Shown here: positions 7,934 to 15,576 of the stretch, one piece after another
Layout of the letters: every line of letters starts with the position of its first letter
How positions within the stretch are numbered: the first letter of the stretch is position 1
Notes under the pieces: generated by a model
What the model saw: the letters and a program-made list of their open reading frames with translations, nothing else
Databases searched by the model: none
What the model was told of the DNA's origin: nothing
Assembly: GCF_000740055.1 (NCBI RefSeq)
Contig: NZ_BBJM01000017.1
Span: 1 to 44,385 of the forward strand
Length of the DNA: 44,385 nt
DNA from: Secundilactobacillus oryzae JCM 18671
Lineage (GTDB): Bacteria; Bacillota; Bacilli; Lactobacillales; Lactobacillaceae
Reading direction: 5' to 3'
Program-made: the position numbers and the translations under genes

Positions 7934-7962
7934 CAAAAAGGTATCGCCTTAGCGACACCCTT
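7934..7962 (-). terminator. Terminator of ackA
   Basis: Arms GGTATCGC and GCGACACC (one G-U pair) with the loop CTTA, and five U on the minus strand (7935-7939). It lies 9 bp after the ackA stop. Confidence 0.88.
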
Positions 7963-7970
7963 CTAAATCG

Positions 7971-9158
7971 TTATTTCTTCAATCTTTCAATATCACGAAC
8001 AATCATTAATTCTTCGTTAGTTGGAATTAACAAAGTCTTCACAGTCGCATCATCTGCACTTAAATCACGTTGAACGCCACGAATATGGTTCTTTTCAGGG
8101 TCCACCTTGATACCGAAGAAGCCCAATTTATCAGCAACTTCCTGACGGATTGTAAAGTCATTTTCACCGACACCAGCGGTAAAGACAATTGCGTCTACGC
8201 CATCTAGTTCGGCAATGTATTGACCCACGTAACGAACAATGCGTTCGATGTACATGTCACGTGCAAGTTTAGCACGATCATTCTTGTCTTGAACACCCTC
8301 AACATCCCGCATATCAGCAGACACGCCTGATACACCAATCAAACCAGACTTGTGGTTCAAAATATCAATCATTTCATCCATACCAATGTTTAACTTCTCC
8401 ATGAGATACTTCACAAGAGAAACATCGATATCACCAGTTCTAGTGGCCATCATGACACCAGTTAATGGTGTAAAGCCCATTGAAGTATCGTATGACTTAC
8501 CATTTTGGATAGCCGTGATTGAAGCACCAGCACCAATATGCAATGTCACCAACTTCAAGTCTTCAAGCGGACGACCTAGCATTTCTGCAGCTTTATGTGC
8601 AACATAACGGTGACTTGTTCCATGAGCACCATACTTACGGGCACCAAATTTTTCGTAGTATTCGTAAGGTAGTGGGTACATGTAGTTAACTGCTGGCATA
8701 CTCGTGTGGAATGACGTATCAAATACCGCAACACTAGGGATATCTGGTAGTAACTTCTTAAATGCACGGATACCCATTGCTTCAGCTGGGTTGTGAAGTG
8801 GTGCATATTCAGCTAATGACTCGATTTGTTCGATAACCTTGTCGTCAATCAATGCTGAGTCACTGAACAATTCTCCACCAGCAACAACACGGTGACCCAC
8901 ACCAGTAATTTCGTTGTAGTCTTTGATAATCTTTAAATCGAGTAATTGATCAAGCATAATTTGAATTGCTTGTTCGTGAGACTCAATATCAAGCGTTTCT
9001 TCAAACTTTTGACCATCGCCATATTTAATTAAAACTAGTGAATCCTTTAAACCGATTCGTTCAACAACACCACTTGAAATTTCAGTTTCCTCTGGCATTT
9101 GGAATAACTTAAATTTAAGTGTTGAGCTACCTGCGTTAACCGCCATTGATTTTCCCAT
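7971..9158 (-). CDS. ackA: Acetate kinase
   Basis: A 395-residue full-length acetate kinase (ASKHA fold): the NAGSSTLKFK phosphate loop at residues 8-17, GHRVVAGG near 87, AVFDTSFH with the catalytic Asp near 146, THIGAG-like TLHIGAGAS near 205, and FTAGVGEN near 325. It makes ATP from acetyl phosphate in heterofermentative or mixed-acid energy metabolism, and also sets the acetyl phosphate pool. ATG at 9158 follows AAGGAG at good spacing. It lies 22 nt downstream of ytxK, the usual arrangement behind the comG operon. No cre site is visible immediately upstream. Confidence 0.97.
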   Translation of the reverse strand: MGKSMAVNAGSSTLKFKLFQMPEETEISSGVVERIGLKDSLVLIKYGDGQKFEETLDIESHEQAIQIMLDQLLDLKIIKDYNEITGVGHRVVAGGELFSDSALIDDKVIEQIESLAEYAPLHNPAEAMGIRAFKKLLPDIPSVAVFDTSFHTSMPAVNYMYPLPYEYYEKFGARKYGAHGTSHRYVAHKAAEMLGRPLEDLKLVTLHIGAGASITAIQNGKSYDTSMGFTPLTGVMMATRTGDIDVSLVKYLMEKLNIGMDEMIDILNHKSGLIGVSGVSADMRDVEGVQDKNDRAKLARDMYIERIVRYVGQYIAELDGVDAIVFTAGVGENDFTIRQEVADKLGFFGIKVDPEKNHIRGVQRDLSADDATVKTLLIPTNEELMIVRDIERLKK

Positions 9159-9180
9159 TTTATAAAAATCTCCTTTTTAG

Positions 9181-10206
9181 CTACTTAATGTGTAGATCTG
9201 AATGTTCCCATTCGATAATTTCAGCCATAAAATGCTTGAAATCAGCTTGTTGCTTAAAAGATGGAAATTCTCCCAGCATTACTTTACCAGCCTGCTTAGC
9301 ATCCTGACCCTGATTTTGTAGAATCAAAATGGATTTGCGAGCATTCTTATTTTGAAAGAGCTCTTGAGGCAAGTTAAGAAAGCCTTGAAAGTAGACCTTT
9401 TCTTGAATCCATTTTAGGAATAGCTTAGATTGGTCACTCTCAAATAAGTTTGCTGGAACCAAGAAAATCCCAAAACCGCCAGCTTTAACATGAGCCATCG
9501 CTTGTTCAATCAATAAGTGATGCACATAGCTATGCCCTTCGCTAACATCCGTTTGGAAGTCCTTAGCGTTTTCATCAACTGGGTAATAGCCAACTGGTAA
9601 ATCGCCAATCGCAACATCACTCAATGAAATGTTCAAGTTACTTAGTGCATCTTGATGCACTAAATTCACCTCGAGTGATTGTAAGGCTGCGTTAATCTGT
9701 GCAACGGCCAACATTGTGTCATCGTTATCGACTGCATCAGCGCTAACCGCCTTAGACACATCATTTTTGATGTCATTCATCACCGTTGTCAGTAAATTGC
9801 CAGTTCCAACACTTAAATCAAGTAATTTCAACTTCTTTTGATTAGTTGTCAGGCTAGACACCAGATAGCCAACAATCATCCCAATCGTATCCGGAGTTAA
9901 TTGATGATTAGGTTGAATCTTGTCTTGTTGAACGGCCTTCAACATCGCAAATTGAACAGCTCTGCGGATCGATTCGGCATCTAATTGAGCTAAATCAATT
10001 GAGTCGTACAATGCCTTGAGCTGCGCAACCGATTCAGAATCTGGCTTACCATCTTCAACCTGGATTTCCCCTTCTAAAAGGTTATCACCAGTTTCGATAA
10101 AGGCATCCATATAAGACGTAGATAATTCTCGCTGCAAGATCTCAATGCTTTGATCTATCACTTTAAATAAAGTTTCACTCTCATTCTCAGACAGTACCTT
10201 CAGCAT
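9181..10206 (-). CDS. ytxK: Class I SAM-dependent methyltransferase, YtxK family
   Basis: A 341-residue protein resembling the adenine-specific N6 DNA methyltransferase fold. The SAM-binding motif I is LLDLSVGTGNLL near residue 130, and the motif IV position reads DLPVGYYP near 199, a family variant of (N/D)PPY. An N-terminal helical region precedes it. YtxK sits between comG and ackA in many Firmicutes; its target is unknown. The start is uncertain: ATG 10206 directly abuts GAAGGG, too close for a normal binding site, and the next ATG is far downstream. It has a possible promoter of its own in the gap after comGG. Confidence 0.85.
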   Translation of the reverse strand: MLKVLSENESETLFKVIDQSIEILQRELSTSYMDAFIETGDNLLEGEIQVEDGKPDSESVAQLKALYDSIDLAQLDAESIRRAVQFAMLKAVQQDKIQPNHQLTPDTIGMIVGYLVSSLTTNQKKLKLLDLSVGTGNLLTTVMNDIKNDVSKAVSADAVDNDDTMLAVAQINAALQSLEVNLVHQDALSNLNISLSDVAIGDLPVGYYPVDENAKDFQTDVSEGHSYVHHLLIEQAMAHVKAGGFGIFLVPANLFESDQSKLFLKWIQEKVYFQGFLNLPQELFQNKNARKSILILQNQGQDAKQAGKVMLGEFPSFKQQADFKHFMAEIIEWEHSDLHIK

Positions 10207-10244
10207 CCCTTCATCTTTAGTTTTAACTATTCCTTCAGTAATAT

Positions 10245-10273
10245 ATCTTACAGAGATTTAAGGGGATATTCAA
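10245..10273 (-). promoter_or_regulatory. Possible ytxK-ackA promoter
   Basis: TTGAAT (10268-10273), 17 bp, TAAGAT (10245-10250), in the 104-bp gap between comGG and ytxK. Both hexamers match consensus at four of six positions. It would allow ackA expression independent of competence. Confidence 0.45.
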
Positions 10274-10310
10274 GCTAAGTTTGTGAAAGTCTCAGTCGTT
10301 GACACAGCTT

Positions 10311-10472
10311 TTACTTAATCTTATCGATTCGCCCTTCATAGTTTCGCTGAACAAAGTGATAACTAAGTTGTCTTTGATGATAAGCATAGATTTGAAGAAG
10401 CAGGATTGTCATGACAACCGTCATAAAGCAAACCGCCATTAGCACCATCGATCCATTCCGTTTATTTTTCAT
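10311..10472 (-). CDS. comGG: ComGG-like competence protein, very short
   Basis: A 53-codon ORF read directly on the minus strand, overlapping the end of comGF by 11 bp, with GAGG 9 nt before its ATG. The N-terminus is basic (MKNKRNGS), followed by one hydrophobic helix of about 18 residues (MVLMAVCFMTVVMTILLL) and a short polar tail ending GRIDKIK. That is the layout of ComGG, the last minor pseudopilin of comG operons. It is much shorter than the usual 90-125 residues, so it may be a minimal form or a truncated remnant. Identity rests mainly on position and topology. Confidence 0.6.
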   Translation of the reverse strand: MKNKRNGSMVLMAVCFMTVVMTILLLQIYAYHQRQLSYHFVQRNYEGRIDKIK

Positions 10473-10905
10473 GGTTAGCAACCTCGTTTGATAAAACTGC
10501 CGTAAAGGTTCGTCCCCGTTGTACCACGAGTCTCAATTCAACAAATCGCGCTGTGACCTCAGAAAATGAAACATCTGCCACGTGGTCCATTAAGGGAACA
10601 TAGCCTCCTTCAGGCGTTGATAGAATGAGGGACTGTTTATTTTGCAGGAGCAAATACGGTTTAGTACCTTTACGCCCCTCAAGTTTTAGCCGATTACGCC
10701 TTACTTGAGTAATTTTAAACGCTTCATTATTTTGTTCAATTTCCGCTAATGCATAGTGCCAGGCTAAGTCATCTGACTGCTGATGATTTAGTAAGGGCAT
10801 CACGATTTGAATCGTTAGTAGCATGAGGCCCATCACAACTAAGGCCACCACCACTTCCACAATCGTGAAGCCCTTCCTATTTCTTTTCGCGAATTTTTTG
10901 CTCAT
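10462..10905 (-). CDS. comGF: Competence minor pseudopilin ComGF
   Basis: A 147-residue protein with a type IV prepilin leader: a basic start (MSKKFAKRNRK), then the cleavage/methylation motif GFTIVE at residues 12-17 and a hydrophobic helix to about residue 36. The C-terminal domain fits ComGF, including LLLQNKQSLIL and VVQRGRTFTAVLSNE. ComGF is a minor component of the DNA-uptake pseudopilus. ATG at 10905 follows GAGG, and the gene overlaps comGE by 29 bp. Confidence 0.85.
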   Translation of the reverse strand: MSKKFAKRNRKGFTIVEVVVALVVMGLMLLTIQIVMPLLNHQQSDDLAWHYALAEIEQNNEAFKITQVRRNRLKLEGRKGTKPYLLLQNKQSLILSTPEGGYVPLMDHVADVSFSEVTARFVELRLVVQRGRTFTAVLSNEVANHEK

Positions 10906-11071
10906 ATACTCGCCTCGTTCGATTCACTTTACTGACATTTTGAATTTCTGTTTGCTGCATGATAGTGTGAATGCTTAAATATGTCATCGCCGTTCCAGCA
11001 ACTAAAATAAGGCTAAATAAGGCTTCCACTAATAAATAGCCTGATCTAATCTTGCACTTTTCGATCCACAC
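10877..11071 (-). CDS. comGE: Competence minor pseudopilin ComGE
   Basis: A 64-residue prepilin-like protein. A short basic leader is followed by SGYLLVEAL, with the Glu at position 5 of the mature protein typical of pseudopilins, then a hydrophobic helix and a charged tail (RRVYEQKIREKK). I take GTG at 11071, 6 nt after GGGGGA, as the start. A longer reading from further upstream puts 18 non-leader residues in front. It overlaps the end of comGD by 26 bp and the start of comGF by 29 bp. Confidence 0.7.
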   Translation of the reverse strand: MWIEKCKIRSGYLLVEALFSLILVAGTAMTYLSIHTIMQQTEIQNVSKVNRTRRVYEQKIREKK

Positions 11072-11495
11072 GATAGATCCCCCATCCCATTTGAACAGTC
11101 TGCCTGTATTCAGCGGGTCCAACATCTGAGTACCAGATAATTGTCATCGGTCTAACATTACCCTTAGTCGTCATTTTTAGTTCATAATTGCGGGCTAAAG
11201 CCAAGGTTGTCGGAACCTTGATTCTTTGATGCCAATCACGGCACTGAAATAGTACAGATTGCTCTTTCCCCATTTTAATCAGGAGCGGTTCATTAGCCTG
11301 CCTGGCCTTAAACTGCGCAACTTGCCAGTTTTCTTTCAACTCAGAAAAAAATGCTGCCTCAATCTTCGTCGTCCGTTGGGCAATATGACGAGCACCAAAA
11401 GTACCAATACCGAGCAGCAAACAGGTAAGACCCAAAACAACGACCATTTCAATCAACGTAAATCCTGCTCTGTCATTGAAGTGCTTCCTTGCCAT
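11046..11495 (-). CDS. comGD: Competence minor pseudopilin ComGD
   Basis: A 149-residue prepilin-like protein with leader MARKHFNDRA, then GFTLIEM and the hydrophobic helix VVVLGLTCLLLGIGTFG. The C-terminal domain contains the WHQRIKVP and GNVRPMTIIW segments. ATG at 11495 is preceded by GGAGGGG; the longer frame lacks the compact prepilin leader. It overlaps comGC by 23 bp. Confidence 0.82.
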   Translation of the reverse strand: MARKHFNDRAGFTLIEMVVVLGLTCLLLGIGTFGARHIAQRTTKIEAAFFSELKENWQVAQFKARQANEPLLIKMGKEQSVLFQCRDWHQRIKVPTTLALARNYELKMTTKGNVRPMTIIWYSDVGPAEYRQTVQMGWGIYRVDRKVQD

Positions 11496-11769
11496 GAATT
11501 GAAATCCCCTCCCGCTTTGCCTCGTCAACTTGTTTTCGGGTTAAATAGCCCTTCTTTTCTAAAACCGGATAGGTCACCGTATCAGCATCCGTTTCATCAA
11601 CATACATATCAATCTGTGTTTGAATCACCGTTTTCATAGCATGTGAATGGATTTTCTGGGCATGATCACGTTGTGAGCCAATATTTGGAATGACGATAAG
11701 TATCAATAACGAAATAATAAACAAGACAATCGCCATTTCGATTAATGTAAAACCTTCACGTTTTTTCAA
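11473..11769 (-). CDS. comGC: Major competence pseudopilin ComGC
   Basis: A 98-residue prepilin: MKKREGFTLIEM puts the cleavage site after Gly6, followed by the helix AIVLFIISLLILIVIP. ComGC is the main subunit of the transformation pseudopilus and is processed by ComC peptidase, which is not in this window. Translation starts with TTG 11769, overlapping the comGB stop by four bases (TTGA). The ribosome binding site GGAGGA is encoded by the last Gly codons of comGB. Confidence 0.93.
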   Translation of the reverse strand: MKKREGFTLIEMAIVLFIISLLILIVIPNIGSQRDHAQKIHSHAMKTVIQTQIDMYVDETDADTVTYPVLEKKGYLTRKQVDEAKREGISIHGKEALQ

Positions 11770-12800
11770 TAGTTCATTCCTCCTACAGTTTGATACATCG
11801 GAATTAATAAGCTTAAGTAAGTCAGTACAATAAAGAAACCAATTACCGCAAACATTATCGGTTGGATGAGCTGAATAAGCTGTTCGATTCTTTCTACTAG
11901 TTCTCGATAAATCATCTTCGAAAACACCAGTAAATCTTCATTTAACTTAGCGCCAGTTTCTCCTTTTTGGATGAACACACCCAACTCGTTTGGTACTAAA
12001 GGTTCTTGTTGAATAATAGTGAGCAGCGTCTCCCCCGCTTCCAACTGTGAGGTAATCTGTGTACCAAGTTCAAATAAAAAGGACTTTGAGGCGTATTGCT
12101 TTGAACTTGCCAACACCTCCTGTAAACGCAAACCACTTTTGAGCATAATAACAACATTAACCAGTAGTTGATACTGATAGTAACGTTCCACAACGTGACC
12201 GATTAAGGGAATTCGACAAAGTAAGCGTAATTTTGCCAGATAATCTAGGCGTTTTAGCAATTCAAACATCACCCAAACTAAAACGATAACTGGAACAAGA
12301 CCAAAAAGCACCCAAACTGTGGGCACACTTTGATTGGATTTGGCAGCACCGTTTGGTGTCAAACCCGCAATTGCCGGAAACACCCAGATTTTTAGCGCCA
12401 CAAACAATATCAGCAATAGTCCCAATAGCGCCATCGGATATCGCAGTAATGCTTTAATTTTCTTTAATTGTTGCATTTGTAGCCTTAGTAGTTGACTCAT
12501 CTCCGTTAGCGCTAGTTTCAACTCACCATGAACTTCTGCAACTTTAATCTGACTGGCAATCTGTGTTGAAAAGTAGCCGTGGGTACTTTGCTCAAATGAG
12601 GTTCCGTCTGCCAATTTTTGATGAATTACCGAAATGTCTTCGGCCTGTTGAGGCATAATTACCTCACAAAATTTCACCGCTTGTTTGAGTGAGAAGCCGG
12701 AATCCATCAGTTGTGCCAGTAATTTGATGAATCTTGCCTGGACAGGAATCTTCCAACTATCCCGCTTTAAATTGTGCTGCTGTCTCTGCACTGATTTCAT
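11766..12800 (-). CDS. comGB: Competence pseudopilus membrane platform protein ComGB
   Basis: A 344-residue GspF/PilC-family protein with two repeated T2SF domains and three hydrophobic regions (about residues 115-135, 162-180 and 310-335). Conserved segments include LLAQLMDSGFSLKQAV near the N-terminus and FIQKGETGAKLNEDL near residue 268. It forms the inner-membrane platform on which ComGC assembles. ATG at 12800 follows GGGGGTG, and the gene overlaps the 3' end of comGA by 44 bp, an unusually long overlap that couples their translation. Confidence 0.92.
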   Translation of the reverse strand: MKSVQRQQHNLKRDSWKIPVQARFIKLLAQLMDSGFSLKQAVKFCEVIMPQQAEDISVIHQKLADGTSFEQSTHGYFSTQIASQIKVAEVHGELKLALTEMSQLLRLQMQQLKKIKALLRYPMALLGLLLILFVALKIWVFPAIAGLTPNGAAKSNQSVPTVWVLFGLVPVIVLVWVMFELLKRLDYLAKLRLLCRIPLIGHVVERYYQYQLLVNVVIMLKSGLRLQEVLASSKQYASKSFLFELGTQITSQLEAGETLLTIIQQEPLVPNELGVFIQKGETGAKLNEDLLVFSKMIYRELVERIEQLIQLIQPIMFAVIGFFIVLTYLSLLIPMYQTVGGMNY

Positions 12801-13731
12801 GGCGCTTCACCCCCATTTCTAAATAGGTCTCCCACTGCTTCGACATTCCCGAAGGCAGATCAGATAAACCATCTTTCGGGCTCCAAAAATCATATAGCGC
12901 CTTAACAGTTCCCGATTGACTGGGAATCAATCGTTGGTAGGCCACCCCAGTCAATGCCTGCTCAATAAGATTCGAATCAAGCTTCAGCTGTTTCAAGCGT
13001 TGGAAGACACCATAGGCGGTTTGCGCATGAACGGTGCTTAAGACTAAGTGACCACTTAACGCTGCTTGGATAGCAGCCTGAGCCGTTTCTTGATCGCGTA
13101 TTTCACCAATAATAAAAATATCAGGTCGATGCCTTAACGCGACTTTAATCAGCGCTTGATAGGACATATTGGCTTCTTCATTCACTTGAAGTTGTAAAAA
13201 GTTCGGCTCATTAACCTCGACCGGATCTTCAATCGTCAAAACTAATTTTCCTTCTGCCACTTTTCGTACTAAGTGATAAATCGAAGTTGTTTTACCAGAA
13301 CCCGTTGGACCCGCAAATAAAATTAACCCCCGCTGCTGTTGCCAAGTCATCAACTGATTGATTTGTTCTTCAAACAAAAATTCTTGCTTAATCAATGCAA
13401 TTGGATAAATGAGCCGAATAACCAAAGATTCCTCATTTAAATAATTACCAACCGTAGATAATCGTAGGTTAAGCGTGGCTTTTTGAAATTGATAATTCAT
13501 CGCCCCTAACTGCGGCCGACGTTGCTCTGTAATAGCCATATTGGCATGAAACTTAAAATAAGAAATTAGCCGCTGCCCTTCTGAAAATGGTAAATGGCCA
13601 ATAGTTTCCAATCGTGTTCCCCGTTGCTCCTGAATGACGTAGCGTCCCTTCTGGGGCAAAATAAAGATATCCGAGCTTCGATGAGTAATCGCCAGGTTTA
13701 AATAATGATTCGCTTGCCGATAAATTTCCAA
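12757..13731 (-). CDS. comGA: Competence pseudopilus assembly ATPase ComGA
   Basis: A 324-residue GspE/PilB-type ATPase. Walker A is GPTGSGKTTS (about residue 143), the Asp box is LTIEDPVE, Walker B is FIIGEIRDQETAQAA (about 210), and the His box is GHLVLSTVHAQTA. It powers pseudopilus extension. The start is ambiguous: TTG 13731 is 10 nt after AAAGGA, while an in-frame GTG at 13740 lies within the extended binding site. I prefer the TTG because other genes here share that geometry. It is the first gene of comGA-GG, just 45 nt after the yebC terminator. Confidence 0.93.
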   Translation of the reverse strand: MEIYRQANHYLNLAITHRSSDIFILPQKGRYVIQEQRGTRLETIGHLPFSEGQRLISYFKFHANMAITEQRRPQLGAMNYQFQKATLNLRLSTVGNYLNEESLVIRLIYPIALIKQEFLFEEQINQLMTWQQQRGLILFAGPTGSGKTTSIYHLVRKVAEGKLVLTIEDPVEVNEPNFLQLQVNEEANMSYQALIKVALRHRPDIFIIGEIRDQETAQAAIQAALSGHLVLSTVHAQTAYGVFQRLKQLKLDSNLIEQALTGVAYQRLIPSQSGTVKALYDFWSPKDGLSDLPSGMSKQWETYLEMGVKRHEISAETAAQFKAG

Positions 13732-13760
13732 ATAATTCACGTCCTTTCCGTTCAAACCTA

Positions 13761-13768
13761 AATACGGA
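13761..13768 (-). promoter_or_regulatory. Possible competence-sigma (CIN-like) box before comGA
   Basis: The minus strand reads TCCGTATT, downstream of a T-run and 20-30 bp before the comGA start. It resembles the streptococcal ComX box (TACGAATA-type) at five of eight positions. No ordinary sigma-A promoter fits in this 45-bp gap. Weak evidence. Confidence 0.3.
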
Positions 13769-13776
13769 ATTGGACA

Positions 13777-13811
13777 CAAAAAAACACGACCTGATTTAAC
13801 AAGTCGTGTTT
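13777..13811 (-). terminator. Terminator of yebC
   Basis: Perfect 9-bp arms AAACACGAC and GTCGTGTTT with a 12-base loop, and seven U on the minus strand. It lies 10 bp after the yebC stop and insulates comGA from yebC. Confidence 0.92.
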
Positions 13812-13820
13812 AGGTCTAAA

Positions 13821-14555
13821 TTATTCAGCTGTTTCAGGTAACGTAGCTGCTTCGTAAACATCAGCAACATCATCGTTATCTTCAAGTTCATCAATTAAAC
13901 CTTGGTATTGTGAAACTTTGTCAGCTGGTACTTCAGTCGTGTTCTCAGGGAACAATCTAACCTCGGCAGTATCAAGATCATACTTATCTTGTAAACTGTC
14001 TCGTACCGCAGCCATATCAGATGATGCAGTGAAAATTTCAAAGCTATCATCCGTTGTGTTCATATCTTCAGCGCCAGCATCCAGTGCATCCATTAACATT
14101 GTATCTTCATCAACGTCTAAGCCGTCACGTAAAATAACAATGTAGCCCTTACGGTTAAACATGTAAGCAACTGAACCATCAGTTCCTAATGCGCCACCGT
14201 GATGAGTGAATGCAGAACGAATAGCGGCCGCCGTTCTGTTTTTGTTATCAGTCAATGCAGAAACCATTACTGCGGTTCCGCCTGGTCCATAACCCTCATA
14301 GGTAATTTCTTCGAACTTAGCGCCACCAACACCAGAAGCCTTATCAATCGCACGTTGTACGTTATCTTTAGGCATGTTAGCTGCGCGTGCCTTTTCCATT
14401 ACCAATCTAAGCTGAGGATTGTTCGCTGGATCAGGATCACCTGCTTTTGCAGCTTGGTACAAGTCACGTGAGATTTTTTGGAAGATTTTTCCACGTTTAG
14501 CATCTTGGGCGTTTTTACGTCCTTGTATGTTATGCCATTTTGAATGTCCTGACAT
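13821..14555 (-). CDS. yebC: YebC/PmpR family regulator/translation factor
   Basis: A 244-residue protein with the universal family start [11 protein letters not shown], then [17 protein letters not shown]-type and [10 protein letters not shown] motifs (about residues 90-97) and an acidic C-terminus. The length is the family norm. YebC proteins were described as DNA-binding regulators; more recent work on the family links them to ribosomes stalled on proline-rich stretches. Which applies here is not visible. ATG at 14555 follows GAGGAG. Monocistronic with a strong promoter, upstream of comG. Confidence 0.95.
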   Translation of the reverse strand: MSGHSKWHNIQGRKNAQDAKRGKIFQKISRDLYQAAKAGDPDPANNPQLRLVMEKARAANMPKDNVQRAIDKASGVGGAKFEEITYEGYGPGGTAVMVSALTDNKNRTAAAIRSAFTHHGGALGTDGSVAYMFNRKGYIVILRDGLDVDEDTMLMDALDAGAEDMNTTDDSFEIFTASSDMAAVRDSLQDKYDLDTAEVRLFPENTTEVPADKVSQYQGLIDELEDNDDVADVYEAATLPETAE

Positions 14556-14607
14556 CTGAACTCCTCTTTTCTTATAATTAGTAATCTATATAAAACAGAC
14601 ATCTAGT

Positions 14608-14636
14608 AGTTTAGCACGCTCAATCAGTTTTTTCAA
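14608..14636 (-). promoter_or_regulatory. Promoter of yebC
   Basis: TTGAAA (14631-14636), 17 bp, TGC-TAAACT (extended -10, 14608-14613), about 53 bp upstream of the yebC start. The -10 is identical to that of rRNA promoter P2. Confidence 0.75.
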
Positions 14637-14668
14637 TAACTGAACCCGCTTTATGTGCTGAACTTAAC

Positions 14669-15499
14669 TTAGTTTTTGCTAAAGACTCTATGTCCCATCG
14701 TAATCATGAATCCCAAAAGCAGCATCATTAGTCCGATAAAGCCCGCCATCACAACTGTACTTTGGCCAACTGTGTTAGCTAATTGAACTTGAATGGTGGA
14801 TAGACCTGATACTAGGTCAGAATATTGGAGCATAATGCCACCAGCCGCGCCAGCAGTTAGAAGACCAGCAATAAGTAAACCAGGTCCAAACGAGCGCCAG
14901 AAGTGATGCCTAAAAATCGAAATAACGAACATCAAGATCATTAAAATACCACTCGCAACAATGGCATAAAAATTGTATTGGTTAGCAGCATACAATTCCG
15001 ATTGAACGGGTGCTACTTTAGAATGAATTTTTTGTTGAAACTGGCTAGTTAATTCTGCAGAAATTGCTTTCAATAGCGTACTTGAAATCTGCGATGAGAC
15101 ACCAGTTACTTCTGCACGTTGGCTAATCAGTGAGCTGATTCTCGCCTGGATTTGTTGTGATAATTGTGCTGACGCCACGTTACCATTAAGTAACAGACGA
15201 TACTCCGTTTCAAACACAGCGCCCATCATTTTATTCGTCACAATATTTTGCGTAACCCCTGCCGTATTCAAATCAGTATTAACACTGGTTACTAGCTCCT
15301 GCGCCGCATCAGTTTGCTCCGCCTTATTTGCCACGTAGGAAGGTGAAAAGATGGTAACTTTCATGACAGCGGTTAAGATTAAGACTGTCATAATCAGTCC
15401 CCATAAAATATTAAAAAACGATCGCCGTGGTCGCAGTTTTGCAGCGCTGGGGTTTTGCCTTCTGGAAAGTCTACTATCAAGTTCATCGATATTGATCAC
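14669..15499 (-). CDS. Unrecognised four-helix membrane protein
   Basis: A 276-residue protein that I do not recognise. A basic cytoplasmic N-terminus (RRQNPSAAKLRPRRS) leads into helix 1 (about 29-50). An extracytoplasmic Ser/Gln/Ala-rich region of about 125 residues follows, with likely helical character (SQQIQARISSLISQRAEV). Three helices close the protein near 178-195, 205-223 and 247-267. The start is puzzling: GTG 15499 is part of the GAGGTGATC ribosome binding site, and the codon at normal spacing is ATC (15490). It lies between ccpA and yebC, with a terminator upstream, so it is probably transcribed alone. Function unknown. Confidence 0.75.
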   Translation of the reverse strand: MINIDELDSRLSRRQNPSAAKLRPRRSFFNILWGLIMTVLILTAVMKVTIFSPSYVANKAEQTDAAQELVTSVNTDLNTAGVTQNIVTNKMMGAVFETEYRLLLNGNVASAQLSQQIQARISSLISQRAEVTGVSSQISSTLLKAISAELTSQFQQKIHSKVAPVQSELYAANQYNFYAIVASGILMILMFVISIFRHHFWRSFGPGLLIAGLLTAGAAGGIMLQYSDLVSGLSTIQVQLANTVGQSTVVMAGFIGLMMLLLGFMITMGHRVFSKN

Positions 15500-15539
15500 C
15501 TCAAGGTTTCAAATTAAAAGCTAATATTTCATTTCAACC

Positions 15540-15545
15540 ATTATA
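15540..15545 (-). promoter_or_regulatory. Possible -10 of the orphan membrane protein gene
   Basis: A perfect TATAAT lies just downstream of the ccpA terminator U-run and 41 bp before the gene. Any -35 would fall within the terminator hairpin, and no good match is seen there. Confidence 0.35.
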
Positions 15546-15549
15546 TAAC

Positions 15550-15574
15550 AAAAAAGAACGCATCTGCGTTCTTT
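15550..15574 (-). terminator. Terminator of ccpA
   Basis: Arms AAAGAACGCA and TGCGTTCTTT with a tiny loop, followed by a U-run on the minus strand. It lies 2 bp after the ccpA stop. Confidence 0.9.
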
Positions 15575-15576
15575 CT

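Noticed and set aside
10245-10310. cre site in front of ytxK-ackA
   Set aside because: ackA is a CcpA target in many Firmicutes, but no sequence here fits the cre consensus well enough.
14637-14668. Terminator after the orphan membrane protein
   Set aside because: No stable hairpin with a U-run is found before the yebC promoter.
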